This document shows, in pieces, positions 11,301 through 18,697 of a stretch of 21,037 nucleotides of DNA. Source of the stretch: Pleurotus djamor (lineage: Eukaryota; Basidiomycota; Agaricomycetes; Agaricales; Pleurotaceae); contig JAPEVF010000783.1 in NCBI GenBank assembly GCA_029747585.1, forward strand, positions 1 to 21,037, given 5' to 3'. The position numbers and the translations under genes are program-made. Below the pieces are notes generated by a model. The model did not search any database and had not been told where the DNA came from. It was given only the letters and a program-made list of their open reading frames with translations. Each line of letters opens with the position of its first letter. Within the stretch, counting starts at the first letter, position 1.

Positions 11301-12160
11301 TGGTGCTGGTGGTGGTGTACGCGTCCTTCTAAAGCTCGCGTCGGCGATGCACTGCCCCGCCTACGGAATACAAGATACCCCGGACGCACCAATAAATGGG
11401 TCTTTGACTAATTTGTGTCAATTTTACCTGCTGCACATCCGACGAATTCAACCGAAGGGTCCGTATCGCATAGGAGGGTTCTCGTTTGGTTTGTCCTACC
11501 AAGTCCCTTGCCATCTTTTGGAACTGACTGCGCTCTCTCAGGGACATGCTTGGCGATCGAGGTCGCTACCATTCTCAGGAACGAGGGCGAGGTCGTTGAT
11601 ACTTTGGTGATGTTGGACGGGGCACCTGCGATTTTTCAACAATCTGTGCGCACACAGTTAGCGGAAAGCTCGTTACAGGAGGACGTAAGCCTGATCATCG
11701 TACCTTTTGACGTTTTAAAGCTGATAAAAATGAATAGATCCTGGACGTAGTTCACGATATGGCGAATTGTGGTGTTCTTGACGATGCCGAGGAAGTTACG
11801 CAGCAGTTTGAGCAGCATTTCAATGCCATTGCGAATGGTTCAACCGGTCCATCATGGGTGGGGAGGTTTTGTACTGCTTATTCTTCCCATTTGCTGCTTG
11901 GAATTCGCGCCAGTGAAGAGATGGCGCACCGAGAAGCGGTCGGATTGCTAGGTGACGAATGGCCCTCCAAGCGTACCGTGTTGATCAAAGGATCAAGGGG
12001 TGTAGGATCCAAACCCCCTGCCACAGGGTTATCGGCCACCTTCGACCTCGAGCGGTATGCGCCGAGTGTGGAGGTCTTCGAGGTTCCGGGGTCGCATTTT
12101 GGGATGTTGAATCCACAGTCCGGAATTGCACATATCTTGAATCGGTTATTTGGGAAATGA
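2351..12160 (+). CDS. Highly reducing polyketide synthase with C-terminal thioesterase
   Basis: Single-module iterative type I PKS, likely cytosolic, building a methyl-branched polyene chain from malonyl-CoA and SAM. Exons: 2351-2408, 2468-2625, 2679-2779, 2841-2920, 2976-3014, 3064-3360, 3418-3754, 3804-3828, 3878-4052, 4112-4204, 4258-4805, 4859-5443, 5481-5609, 5663-5872, 5924-6309, 6363-6489, 6542-6562, 6610-6657, 6717-6885, 6936-7128, 7173-7354, 7405-7944, 8000-8972, 9030-9882, 9933-10158, 10213-10323, 10379-10467, 10516-10578, 10635-11073, 11129-11488, 11542-11684, 11738-12160. They total 8181 nt, 2726 aa, with phases matching at every join. Residues: KS 15-455 (C178, H314, H353), AT 517-850 (S620, H738), DH 893-1196 (H940, D1112), cMT 1320-1512, degenerate pseudo-KR/ER about 1640-2050, KR 2075-2272 (S2213, Y2226), ACP (S2389), TE (S2537, H2706). 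ATG 2351 gives a short leader before the KS AIVG motif. The gene looks intact; weakest are the GC-AG intron and the microexon region 6490-6716. Polyene product is inferred. Confidence 0.95.
2391..4204 (+). other. PKS ketosynthase (KS) domain
   Basis: Decarboxylative condensation domain spread over ten small exons. It starts at MAIVGMSINAPGG and carries active-site DTACSSSL (Cys178), ELHGTGT (His314) and SNIGHGE (His353). It closes with SSFGFGGSCGHTVLREH-like sequence (here HTVLRGHE). All three catalytic residues are present, so condensation should work. Confidence 0.93.
3361..3417 (+). other. Probable GC-AG intron inside the KS coding region
   Basis: This 57-nt stretch begins GCATGT and ends CTTTTAG. 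Its length is a multiple of three and it has no stop, so unspliced reading adds 19 residues between YARSD and ASAVVIKR. KS domains run straight through this point (GYARxExAxAVVLK in the family), so the stretch is best read as an intron with the minor GC donor. Confidence 0.7.
4444..5443 (+). other. PKS acyltransferase (AT) domain
   Basis: Loads malonyl units onto the ACP. Visible motifs are FCFSGQGPQHW, GHSVGE with nucleophile Ser620, ISIARGRAL after the 4806-4858 intron, APHSSMID with likely catalytic His738, and the closing FLEISPHPVLSQ. The spacing is normal for fungal reducing PKS. Confidence 0.92.
5714..6885 (+). other. PKS dehydratase (DH) domain
   Basis: Double-hotdog dehydratase that turns the beta-hydroxyl into a double bond. 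After removal of the 51-nt in-frame intron 5873-5923 the first motif reads ADHVIDHSNLIPAAAYIEMA. Catalytic His940 keeps the H-x8-P spacing but has His where Gly is usual. The second motif is HPAIMDAVFQ with Asp1112 and Gln1116. Exons of 21 nt (6542-6562) and 48 nt (6610-6657) lie just after it. It is probably active. Confidence 0.88.
7405..8030 (+). other. PKS C-methyltransferase (cMT) domain
   Basis: SAM-dependent alpha-carbon methylation. SAM-binding motif I is IRILEVGAGTGRLTGLLG (about 1375-1392). The later strands are DYYCSDVS, DLASFDIIVGFDVLHA and LLVPGGHIGVIELDG, in the class I order. The intron 7945-7999 joins to WMNFVFGSFQQW, the usual end of this domain in fungal PKS. It appears intact, so methyl branches are expected in the product. 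Confidence 0.9.
8476..9600 (+). other. PKS structural KR and degenerate enoylreductase (ER) region
   Basis: A Pro/Ser-rich linker (8195-8300) leads to TLCGLVRTIRHEFPAW, as in the non-catalytic structural half of a KR. An MDR-type ER remnant follows: LPGTEFSGVITAIG and FSDIALLPDEITLHTGAAVIG. Where an active ER has a glycine-rich NADPH loop (GGVGxAAxQ), this one reads LIHIGQQFALANLLICAL. The fold is kept but cofactor binding looks lost, so double bonds should not be reduced. Confidence 0.75.
9775..10578 (+). other. PKS ketoreductase (KR) domain
   Basis: NADPH-dependent reduction of the beta-keto group. It has a Rossmann GGIGSLG (2079-2085), LTSRSG, ASSMATICGSPGQANY with Ser2213 and Tyr2226 at the normal 13-residue spacing, and a likely Lys2189. 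The position four after Tyr, usually Asn, is Gln2230. The domain closes with MFVRSLP. It is split by five short introns. Probably active. Confidence 0.88.
10878..11073 (+). other. PKS acyl carrier protein (ACP) domain
   Basis: Carrier domain with SSYGLDSLTSIRLS. Ser2389 is the phosphopantetheine attachment site. Helix IV ends near the intron 11074-11128, and a linker of about 40 residues leads into the thioesterase. Confidence 0.92.
11278..12160 (+). other. PKS thioesterase (TE) domain
   Basis: Alpha/beta-hydrolase that releases the finished chain. It shows LFILHGAGGG (oxyanion region), PKGPYRIGGFSFGTCLAIEV with nucleophile Ser2537 (rebuilt across intron 11489-11541), MLDGAP with the likely acid, and PGSHFGML with His2706. 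The segment around the nucleophile resembles type I TEs of animal fatty acid synthase. Most ascomycete highly reducing PKS lack a TE, so release here is expected to be built in, by hydrolysis or cyclisation. Confidence 0.9.
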
Positions 12161-12506
12161 ATTGTATAGTCGCATTACATCATGTACATGTACATCATCG
12201 CGTTATTCATCGCGTTATTCATACGAGGACTTGTACGGTAAAGAAAACGTGTGCAAGCGCGGAGAAAAAATGCTAAACGATTGTGTTGTCGAGGTCGTAA
12301 ATTGGTCGTAACTGAGTCGATGAAGTCCGAGGTGAATGCAAGTAGGCAACATTAAGATAGAGTATCATGGAGTATAGTACATATATGATGGCATGGGTGT
12401 GATTTGTATCATAATGATATTAAATGGTGGACGGGGAAATGCTACCTGGTAAAGAGTGACTTCAATGATGTTTAGAGTAACGAAGGAGATGGCACATGGA
12501 GTAAGT
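12161..12506. other. Convergent intergenic region (PKS and 166-aa gene)
   Basis: AT-rich stretch between two stop codons that face each other, so it should hold both 3' untranslated regions. It contains CATGTACATGTACAT and a 12-nt tandem repeat (12196-12219). No gene is supported. Confidence 0.5.
12196..12219. repeat. Two tandem copies of a 12-nt unit
   Basis: The unit CATCGCGTTATT occurs at 12196-12207 and again, exactly, at 12208-12219, followed by a partial CAT. It lies 36 nt after the PKS stop, in its 3' untranslated region. It is probably a slippage duplication with no evident role. Confidence 0.7.
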
Positions 12507-13007
12507 TCACTCCGCGGCAGCGAAGGCGACCGCGGCGTTGCGCTCGGTGTTGGTTAAAAGACCTTGCTGAAAGGCCACATCAAGGATTTCGTTGCACCAG
12601 TGTTGACTGGTCCAACCAGTGGATGAATACCGGACCTGGGTGCGAGAGGCAATGTTCTCGAGTTCAACACGTTCTTCGTGGCTCAAAGACGCGATCTTGA
12701 AGGAAACGCGAGGGCGCAGTTTAGGCTCGTCGGCAACGGTAATGGGACCCCAGTTGGTGAGATGGTCGGGGCATTCGTTGGTCAATTCCAGTCGACGATG
12801 AGCCACGTGCCCGGTGCTTGTCCAGCCTACGTCCCAGCCAATCATGTAGTCTCCCTTGCGAGCGGGAGAAGTGGCCTTGACACCTGAAGTGCCAACGACG
12901 TAGAGGTACACCGGAACGGCACCATGAACGACGGTGTATTTCCAGAGTCCGACGGGTCCTAGCTTCTGGCATCTGCCGAGGTTGGGGACTATGGGCGAGA
13001 CGGCCAT
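12507..13007 (-). CDS. Hypothetical protein, 166 aa
   Basis: Single-exon reading frame with a good start context (CACACCATGG) and a sensible composition, so it is likely a real gene. I do not recognise a named domain. There is no signal peptide or membrane segment. The middle has hydrophobic strands (WKYTVVHGAVPVYLYVVG) and an acidic-to-basic turn with DEPKLRPRVSFK. The C-terminal part reads TSQHWCNEILDVAFQQGLL and is preceded by RVELENIASRTQVR. This recalls small mushroom proteins that end in an NCQxWV-type motif followed by a leucine-rich helix, but that link is weak. It is convergent with the PKS and shares no promoter with it, so a pathway role is not indicated. Confidence 0.7.
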   Translation of the reverse strand: MAVSPIVPNLGRCQKLGPVGLWKYTVVHGAVPVYLYVVGTSGVKATSPARKGDYMIGWDVGWTSTGHVAHRRLELTNECPDHLTNWGPITVADEPKLRPRVSFKIASLSHEERVELENIASRTQVRYSSTGWTSQHWCNEILDVAFQQGLLTNTERNAAVAFAAAE

Positions 13008-13808
13008 GGTGTGGTCAAGGCGAGTGGATAGGCGGTTGGGGGTTATTAGCGGGGTATAGCCAAACGTTTGGAACGGTAGCGGGCAGTCGAAGATAGCTGG
13101 GGGAAGAAACCTGTTGCGGGCGAAGTCGCTTCCTTTTAACTATTCGCAAGTCTTTGGGCCACCATATAACAATGGGGGAGGCCATCCGATCGAAATCCGA
13201 TTATGGATATGTCGACGGCTGCCCATAGTGGCAATCGCGTGTATGCAACAAAGGAACGGCTCTTTGCCCTGCCCACTGCGATCGTGTAAAATGATGTCAC
13301 CATTTTGAGGCAGGCCACATCGTTCTTGGGCACAATGACTCAGGAGGCAGCCGGTGGACATGGCCTTGAGCTCGTCCCTTAAAGGAGTTACGACTGCGGG
13401 TGGTCGAAAAGGATAGGGTTCTGGAGAAAACAGAGTGAGCTGGGACACAGGGCGAATGAGCGAGTTCGCGTGTCCTCTTTTTCCAACGACATATGAACAC
13501 GCGCTGGGAACGCGTAGTTTGAATCAAGGAGATTTGGGTCAAATCATTTCAGCCACGATGCAGGCAATGGCTCCAACTTGGAAGTATACTCTATAGGAGC
13601 CTGGACTCGTCAGGGATCATTCTCCCCATGCTACGTCATGGGTAGACTGGGCTGTCGAAAGGGAATGAATTTTACACGTACATAGTACTACAATTTGGAG
13701 TTGCATAAAGCTTCAAGTTGTTATCACTGGGACATACATAGGAGGGAATTCATCCTGTGACCGAATTAATGTAGAACCACAGTAGCCAACAAACGAAATG
13801 TGGCCTAC
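13008..13808. other. Intergenic: promoter of the 166-aa gene, 3' side of the membrane-protein gene
   Basis: About 800 nt without a convincing gene. A perfect 12-bp palindrome, CCAAACGTTTGG, lies at 13060-13071, about 55 nt before the 166-aa gene. On the minus strand, an AGTTAAAAGG element near 13131-13140 is a possible weak TATA box. Open frames on the minus strand (13140-13448 and nearby) show no domain or coding character. Confidence 0.4.
13060..13071. promoter_or_regulatory. 12-bp perfect palindrome before the 166-aa gene
   Basis: CCAAACGTTTGG is its own reverse complement and sits about 53 nt upstream of the start at 13007. It could be a binding site. About five such 12-bp palindromes are expected by chance in 21 kb, so the support is weak. 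Confidence 0.2.
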
Positions 13809-14891
13809 CTAATTAGTCAATTTAGTCTCCGTCCCAAGTAGGCCACGGAGTTCATCGATCTCTTTGTTCACTTTCCGCTCTTGGCGATCTATTTCAGATT
13901 ATCCATTGATCCCCACAAGTTGCAAGGATGGTGAATGGGGAACGTACTCGGGTGGCCTTCGTCAGTGTTCATAATTCCGGGAGATGCATAAAGGCACACG
14001 ATTCCAGTGATGATGATACACCCCAGCCAGACACGACGGAATTGCGTGGAAACAGCGCGTAGTATGACCGATAGCAACAAAAAGATGATGCCGAACGCCA
14101 TTACGACGATTGGAACTTGATCCGGAATCGTGGAACGAGGTCTTCGTAGTTGAGGTGTGATGAAATCGTCCAAGAAGCCATTGACGCGTTCAAAGCCACC
14201 ATGAAGCAAGGAAGACTTATCCGTCGCCCATCTGATGATCCCGCGGGCCGGGATGATGTTCACGGGCGTGAGATCGAGTAGGGATGGGAACGATGATTCA
14301 TAGAGAGAATGAATGTCGTCCATCATGGTCTCGTATTTCTTGAGGGCATCTTGGAGGGATCTAATCTCCCCGTCAGAAGGGACGCGATTCTGATCTGAGT
14401 GTGCTTTGATCAAGTTGATCTTATCTTCAAGGAGACCGTGCGCCTTTGTGACGTGGTCCTGATTCCGTACTGCACCACGCGTCGACCGCTGGAGAGAAAG
14501 GAGACGCATCGAACCGAATGCAGTGCCCAAAATATCAAGCACTAGACCGTTGAATGCAAACCAGTTGGCGGCGACACTAACACTGTCGAAATTGGCCGTT
14601 AGCGAGGATGCAACCACCTGTCCCTGCACTCCGGCCACGAAGACGCTCTGGAGATAATACGATGGGACATCAGGACCACAAAACTAAGGCCCACAAAGGA
14701 CTTACAACGGGTATCAACGTTTCGAAACCATCGATCAAGGCTTTGTTTACATATATTCGTCGTTTGAGGATCTCCTCTACACGTTCCGTAGCCTTTTTCA
14801 AGGTCACAGATGCATCTTCGAGTGTATCTTCGAAGGTTTTCAAGGGTGTATATGGGGAGATGGCGTATAGTTGTACTGGGGAATTGGACAT
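13809..14891 (-). CDS. Predicted membrane protein, 321 aa
   Basis: No family name is recognised. Minus-strand exons are 14891-14706, 14647-13948 and 13888-13809. Introns are 58 nt (14648-14705) and 59 nt (13889-13947), both GT-AG, and the exons sum to 966 nt. Order in the protein: an N-terminal helical stretch rich in Glu/Lys (FEDTLEDASVTLKKATERVE); a hydrophobic region that joins LIPV to SVFVAG and continues into ANWFAFNGLVLDILGTAFG; a charged middle helix (EIRSLQDALKKYETMMDDI); then two membrane spans, IVVMAFGIIFLLLSVIL and WLGCIIITGIVCLYA. Splicing the last intron replaces a low-complexity end with a charged, helix-prone tail (RQERKVNKEIDELRGLLG). Without that splice the frame ends at 13889 instead. 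The layout suggests an integral membrane protein with a cytosolic coiled-coil part. Divergent from the F-box gene. Confidence 0.75.
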
Positions 14892-15528
14892 GGGATTTCG
14901 GCGGGTTGGTGGTGAGAGGGAGGAACCGAGGTTGGCATCGCAGTGTCAACGAGACCGAATGCCATGAGTTCAGTGATGACGAGCGCTAGAAAGGTTGAAC
15001 ATGAGAACGCGGACACACAGCGTCTTCCCCAGATAGAAGTGGTGTTGGTCCGTCGCGTGCTCATCAAGAGATACGCTCTTAGTATAGTCATCTGCATGCG
15101 ATCTATGCACACAGAAGTCTTCTTGATGCTCTGGTCCAGCAAACATGAAAACTATTGGATAAACAGAAATCAGAACTGGAGCAGAATTCCATGGCATGCA
15201 TACCCACTTTGATTTCGGGGGGTCCCTTGTTGAGCGCTAAGTACTGAGTAGGCTCGAATTCCAGCCTTTGAGCATGACGAGAGGATGACAGTCGATTCTC
15301 TTTGGATCTGATTCTGAGAGCAATGAGCGGTGTCGATGAGTGGTGGTCCACAGATGGAAGGTCCGCGGACCACAAGACTGTGACTCTTCAAGCTTCAAGA
15401 CTTGCGTGCGACTTCCTCACGTGCTCAGTTACTTACATCCCACTTCGTTCAAATCGGCTTTGCTCCAACATCATTTTCTTCCCGAGTCCCGTTCCCTTCA
15501 TTTCATTGTCTGATACTTCGCCGCCTCA
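14892..15528. promoter_or_regulatory. Divergent intergenic region, membrane-protein and F-box genes
   Basis: 637 nt between two head-to-head starts, expected to hold both promoters. No TATA box is obvious. The F-box side has a long C/T-rich leader (15475-15528). A perfect palindrome, GGTCCGCGGACC, lies at 15360-15371. It contains an inverted CCG/CGG pair, the half-site type bound by Zn2Cys6 factors. Reading frames here overlap each other and show no domains. Confidence 0.45.
15360..15371. promoter_or_regulatory. 12-bp palindrome GGTCCGCGGACC
   Basis: Perfect 12-bp palindrome about 160 nt before the F-box start, with the CCGCGG core of a possible Zn2Cys6-type site. The fit is by motif only, and chance occurrence cannot be excluded. 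Confidence 0.25.
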
Positions 15529-17106
15529 ATGTCCGCAACGGCTGAAGACATGGACGCCACGGCGGCGAACCTCCCAGATGAATCACCAGCGCTTCTTTGT
15601 GATTCCATCGATTTGCTCCCCACCGAAATCCTTTCGGTCATCTTTGCCCATGCTGTCCTTGGAGGCTCACACGCGCTCGCCATTTCTCAAGTATGTCGGC
15701 TTTGGCGTGGTATTGCTCTAGGGACGCCCGGCCTATGGGGTTGCATCTACTCCAATGCCCGTCCACGGCTTGCTCGAGTTTTTGTCAAACGATCGAAAGG
15801 CGCTCCGATCCACTTCATCTCGTCTGAAGAAGAAGTGAACCCCAATACAATGAAAATTGTATTTTCGCAATCAAAGAGAATCAAGGAAATAGACCTGGCC
15901 CTGCATAGACCTCCTGATACTCTGTCAACTTTGGCATCGCTCAACCTCCCATACCTACAAACACTATCGTTGCGCCCCTGGAAAGGAAATCTTGAGCATC
16001 CACCACGTCCTTATATCTTCAACTACGCGCAAAACTCTCCAGCAGGATCCACTTCGCCACTGCGTCACCTCCATTTCCGTGATATTCTCTTCGATATCCA
16101 AGCGCCGTATTTTGCATACCTTCGCACCCTTGACGTTCACATGGTTTTTTCCGTGGATGAATCCATGTTAATTGAAACTTACGATTTGCTGGATGCCCTC
16201 GGGCAAATGTATCATTTAGAGTCGTTGGAACTCGTTGGAGTCCTCAAACCATCCAAACCAGAACGATCGTTCGCCCGGTCCGTTAGCCTACCCTCCCTCA
16301 GCAATGTGCGCTTGGAAGTTTCGAAAAGCGAATGCTTCACGCTGTTCTCGCATCTTTCTTGCGAATCCGTCCAGTCCGTCGTCACCCAGGCTGATTGGTA
16401 TACCACGCCCGTCGCCCTTGCATCCGTCGCTGCCGAAATCTACTCGTTGATCCCGGTCATCCCCGGCGTCCCATGGAGTATCGATGCAACGATTTCTTTC
16501 TCACAATCCATATCAAACTCTACCTTTGGCCTCGACATCTCCAATACAACCGCCTCGAAAAAATTAAATCACGCACCGTTTCGAATTTCCTTCAGAGGAA
16601 CACCCAATTTCGAAGCTCTTTGCTCACGATTGCCTACAGAGTGCCGATCACCCTCTGCTTTCGTTTATGAACCAGACTATGACCAATCCGACGCGGAATA
16701 TTGTAGCATCGATGTGAATCGTTCTAGAGCGCTTTTACAGAGCCCAGTTCTCGCTGATGTGGAGAATATCTGCGTCTACAGGGTTAGAGACCTTCTCAGT
16801 CTATTGATCAACCCCCCGCCCCGATCGGACTCTTCGTCGAAGGACAATACGCCAACATCGTTATCATCCCCAGTTTTCTTCCCGCCAGTCAAACATGTCG
16901 TCTGTATAGAATCCGTTCCTCCACACTATCGGTCCAAGATGCTTGAAGAGATAGCTCAGCTAGAGCCTCTACTCAGCGCCAGGCGTCTTGAAAGGTTGAC
17001 CGTCCACCTTATTGGGCGTTGTATCAAGGAAAGTGATGTAGAGGCACTGAGGAAGCATGTGGGGGTATTCGAGTTCTCCATGGAGGATGACGATATGTTC
17101 AAGTGA
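15529..17106 (+). CDS. F-box-like domain protein, 525 aa
   Basis: Probable substrate adaptor of an SCF (Skp1-Cullin-F-box) ubiquitin ligase. The F-box lies at about residues 27-75: LLPTEILSVIFAHAV, then AISQVCRLWRGIALGTPGLW, a pattern very common in Agaricomycete F-box families. The remaining 450 residues look like irregular leucine-rich repeats (YLQTLSLRPW, LRHLHFRDI, YLRTLDVHMVF, HLESLELVGV, SLSNVRLEVS), which would form the substrate-binding part; the partner is unknown. The gene is intron-free, unlike its neighbours, as is frequent in this expanded family. The start at 15529 follows a C/T-rich leader and puts the F-box near the N-terminus, as usual. The length is typical and no break is seen. 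There is no direct link to the PKS. Confidence 0.9.
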   Translation: MSATAEDMDATAANLPDESPALLCDSIDLLPTEILSVIFAHAVLGGSHALAISQVCRLWRGIALGTPGLWGCIYSNARPRLARVFVKRSKGAPIHFISSEEEVNPNTMKIVFSQSKRIKEIDLALHRPPDTLSTLASLNLPYLQTLSLRPWKGNLEHPPRPYIFNYAQNSPAGSTSPLRHLHFRDILFDIQAPYFAYLRTLDVHMVFSVDESMLIETYDLLDALGQMYHLESLELVGVLKPSKPERSFARSVSLPSLSNVRLEVSKSECFTLFSHLSCESVQSVVTQADWYTTPVALASVAAEIYSLIPVIPGVPWSIDATISFSQSISNSTFGLDISNTTASKKLNHAPFRISFRGTPNFEALCSRLPTECRSPSAFVYEPDYDQSDAEYCSIDVNRSRALLQSPVLADVENICVYRVRDLLSLLINPPPRSDSSSKDNTPTSLSSPVFFPPVKHVVCIESVPPHYRSKMLEEIAQLEPLLSARRLERLTVHLIGRCIKESDVEALRKHVGVFEFSMEDDDMFK

Positions 17107-17745
17107 GTGCGAAGTACGAGCGTCCAACAACTCTACAACTCCAGACTATCGGCTCCTGCAAAGCTCGCTCGAACTTCGTCTCGGGATACCTCTGACAGGC
17201 ATACGGTCACTGAGCCACGAGCCCTCTGCCTGTGAAATGTGAAATGCTGGCGTAATTCCAACTTACGAGTTTGCGTTTGATCATTTCCACTCTACAGTCT
17301 CATTACAATAATAAGTACGCCTTGTGCGATCTTCTCCCTCCGAAACGACCAGGTGGTATCGATGATCAATTGGTCAGAAGGCATGCCTGAAGGATGGCAC
17401 CCCAGTTCGGCGACCTGGTGCTGATGCTGATGGCCCAACCATAATGGCCTCGCAGATGTTGCTTCAATTGAAGTCCTGGCAGATCGTGGTTTTTCGGACC
17501 TCCTATCTATCAAGAAAGACTCGTTTCGGAAGGCAGGTGTTTGGAGTCTTGAATGGTTCCCCTGCTCTTCCATTCTGCGCTCTATGAGTAGCGGATGACG
17601 ATGCGAGAAGTTGAAGCTAGCCACTGTCTGTGAGGGTGTTCCAAAACTGAGGCCATAGCATTGCGTGCCCTGCGTCTTTCCTCCTAACTTCGAACACCAA
17701 CGATCACAAGTTACGCAGCCCACACCATACGAGAGCTGGAGCACT
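17107..17745. other. Intergenic, no supported gene
   Basis: This stretch follows the F-box stop. A 153-aa minus-strand open frame (17292-17753) spans most of it. It has no recognisable domain, an uneven composition rich in Arg, Ser and His, and no conserved-looking motif, so I do not call it. Part of the stretch is likely the F-box 3' untranslated region. Confidence 0.4.
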
Positions 17746-18338
17746 ATGCCCAATCTACACTTGACTTCGCTTCAGGATCCACCATCCCACGAACAAGCAC
17801 CTCGGCCTCCTGAAAGACATCCTCCTGAATGGGTGATTGGCAGGAAGAGAAGAGTCGAAGGGGGTTCCTCGCCTTGTCTTCGCCTCCACCGAATCACCAG
17901 GTCGAAATTTCCCGATTTAATTAGCACCCCAATTCTTCTCTTTGTCGTTCTAGTGACAATTACAGAGAAACACGAGTTTGGGTAAGCGAGGAAATGTTCT
18001 GATTTTCCTGACATACAAACTCTTCTCTTATATACTTTATCAGCCACGTGGTCGTTCAGGTTCACCAAATTCACCCGTCGTGTCACTTTCTCGGGCTCGA
18101 CCTCGAAGAAAACCACTCATCTCTCGCCAGAGTCCTTTGTGTCGCGTCCAGGATTTATGTTGGCAATGCTGTTTCCCATTTCTTTTACTTCCTTTGGGTG
18201 GTAACGCGCTTGACTCACGCCTCGACGCGATCGAACATGCACAAACCACGCGGCATCATCTCCTCCTGCTCATTGGCATCAGGCGCGTTCCTACCGGGTC
18301 TCCTGATTAGTTGGGCTCCAATGTTTACCTCACAATAA
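17746..18338 (+). CDS. Possible small two-exon gene, 176 aa, unrecognised
   Basis: A tentative model: exon 17746-17981, intron 17982-18043, exon 18044-18338. The 62-nt intron has a good GTAAGC donor, a CTGAC branch-like site and a TATCAG acceptor, and the two exons join in frame to 176 aa. The first part is Pro/Arg-rich (EQAPRPPERHPPEWVIGRKR) and is followed by a short hydrophobic stretch (TPILLFVVLVTI). The second exon contains SHFFYFLWVVTRL and a hydrophobic end (GAFLPGLLISW). No family is recognised. An opposing frame on the minus strand (17772-18116) covers part of it. The spliced open frame is the only support, so this may be a chance arrangement or a decayed gene. Confidence 0.25.
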
Positions 18339-18697
18339 CAGTTATCGTCGTAACAGCTCGCCTGGCATGAGGCGCAGCCTTACCCTCAAGGGCACGCGCA
18401 GATATCGGTCTTTTCCCCCTTATGGGACCGCCTTACCGCGAATATACCAATCATCCTACGCGCGACCGTCCCTCGCATACCATGCCCGATCGCCTCCTGT
18501 ACGAAATGAAAGCGAGGGTTCCTTGATTCGATGGCTTCCTCTCCCGGCCTTTTCCATCAAATCCGTACGTTGACTATCCTTTATATAAAAGCCCTCAAAT
18601 TGTTTTGCATTTGAGCTCCATCGTCTGCTTCTTCCCTTCCCCTTGCTCACCTAGCATCTTTGCCAAGATACCGCCTACATAGCGCTCCCCGCCCTCC
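18339..18697 (+). promoter_or_regulatory. Promoter and leader of the DUF6699-like gene
   Basis: Holds the clearest core promoter of the window: TATATAAA at 18583-18590, about 108 nt before the ATG at 18698, followed by a C/T-rich run (18618-18655) suited to transcription start. A short open frame (18367-18573) shows no domain and is probably chance. Confidence 0.55.
18583..18590 (+). promoter_or_regulatory. TATA box
   Basis: TATATAAA matches the TATA consensus. It lies upstream of a pyrimidine-rich tract and the start codon at 18698, which suggests a leader of some 60-80 nt. Confidence 0.6.

Noticed and set aside
2351..12160. Reading the PKS as several separate genes or as a pseudogene because the frames are broken
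   Set aside because: All breaks fall at GT-AG or GC-AG introns of 37-61 nt, every phase matches, and the sum is 8181 nt, so one intact gene explains everything.
13140..13448. 102-aa minus-strand open frame in the promoter of the 166-aa gene
   Set aside because: Several overlapping frames of similar size occur here on both strands, none with domain character; it is probably non-coding.
17292..17753. 153-aa minus-strand open frame
   Set aside because: No domain, no splice or promoter support, and an uneven Arg/Ser/His-rich composition.
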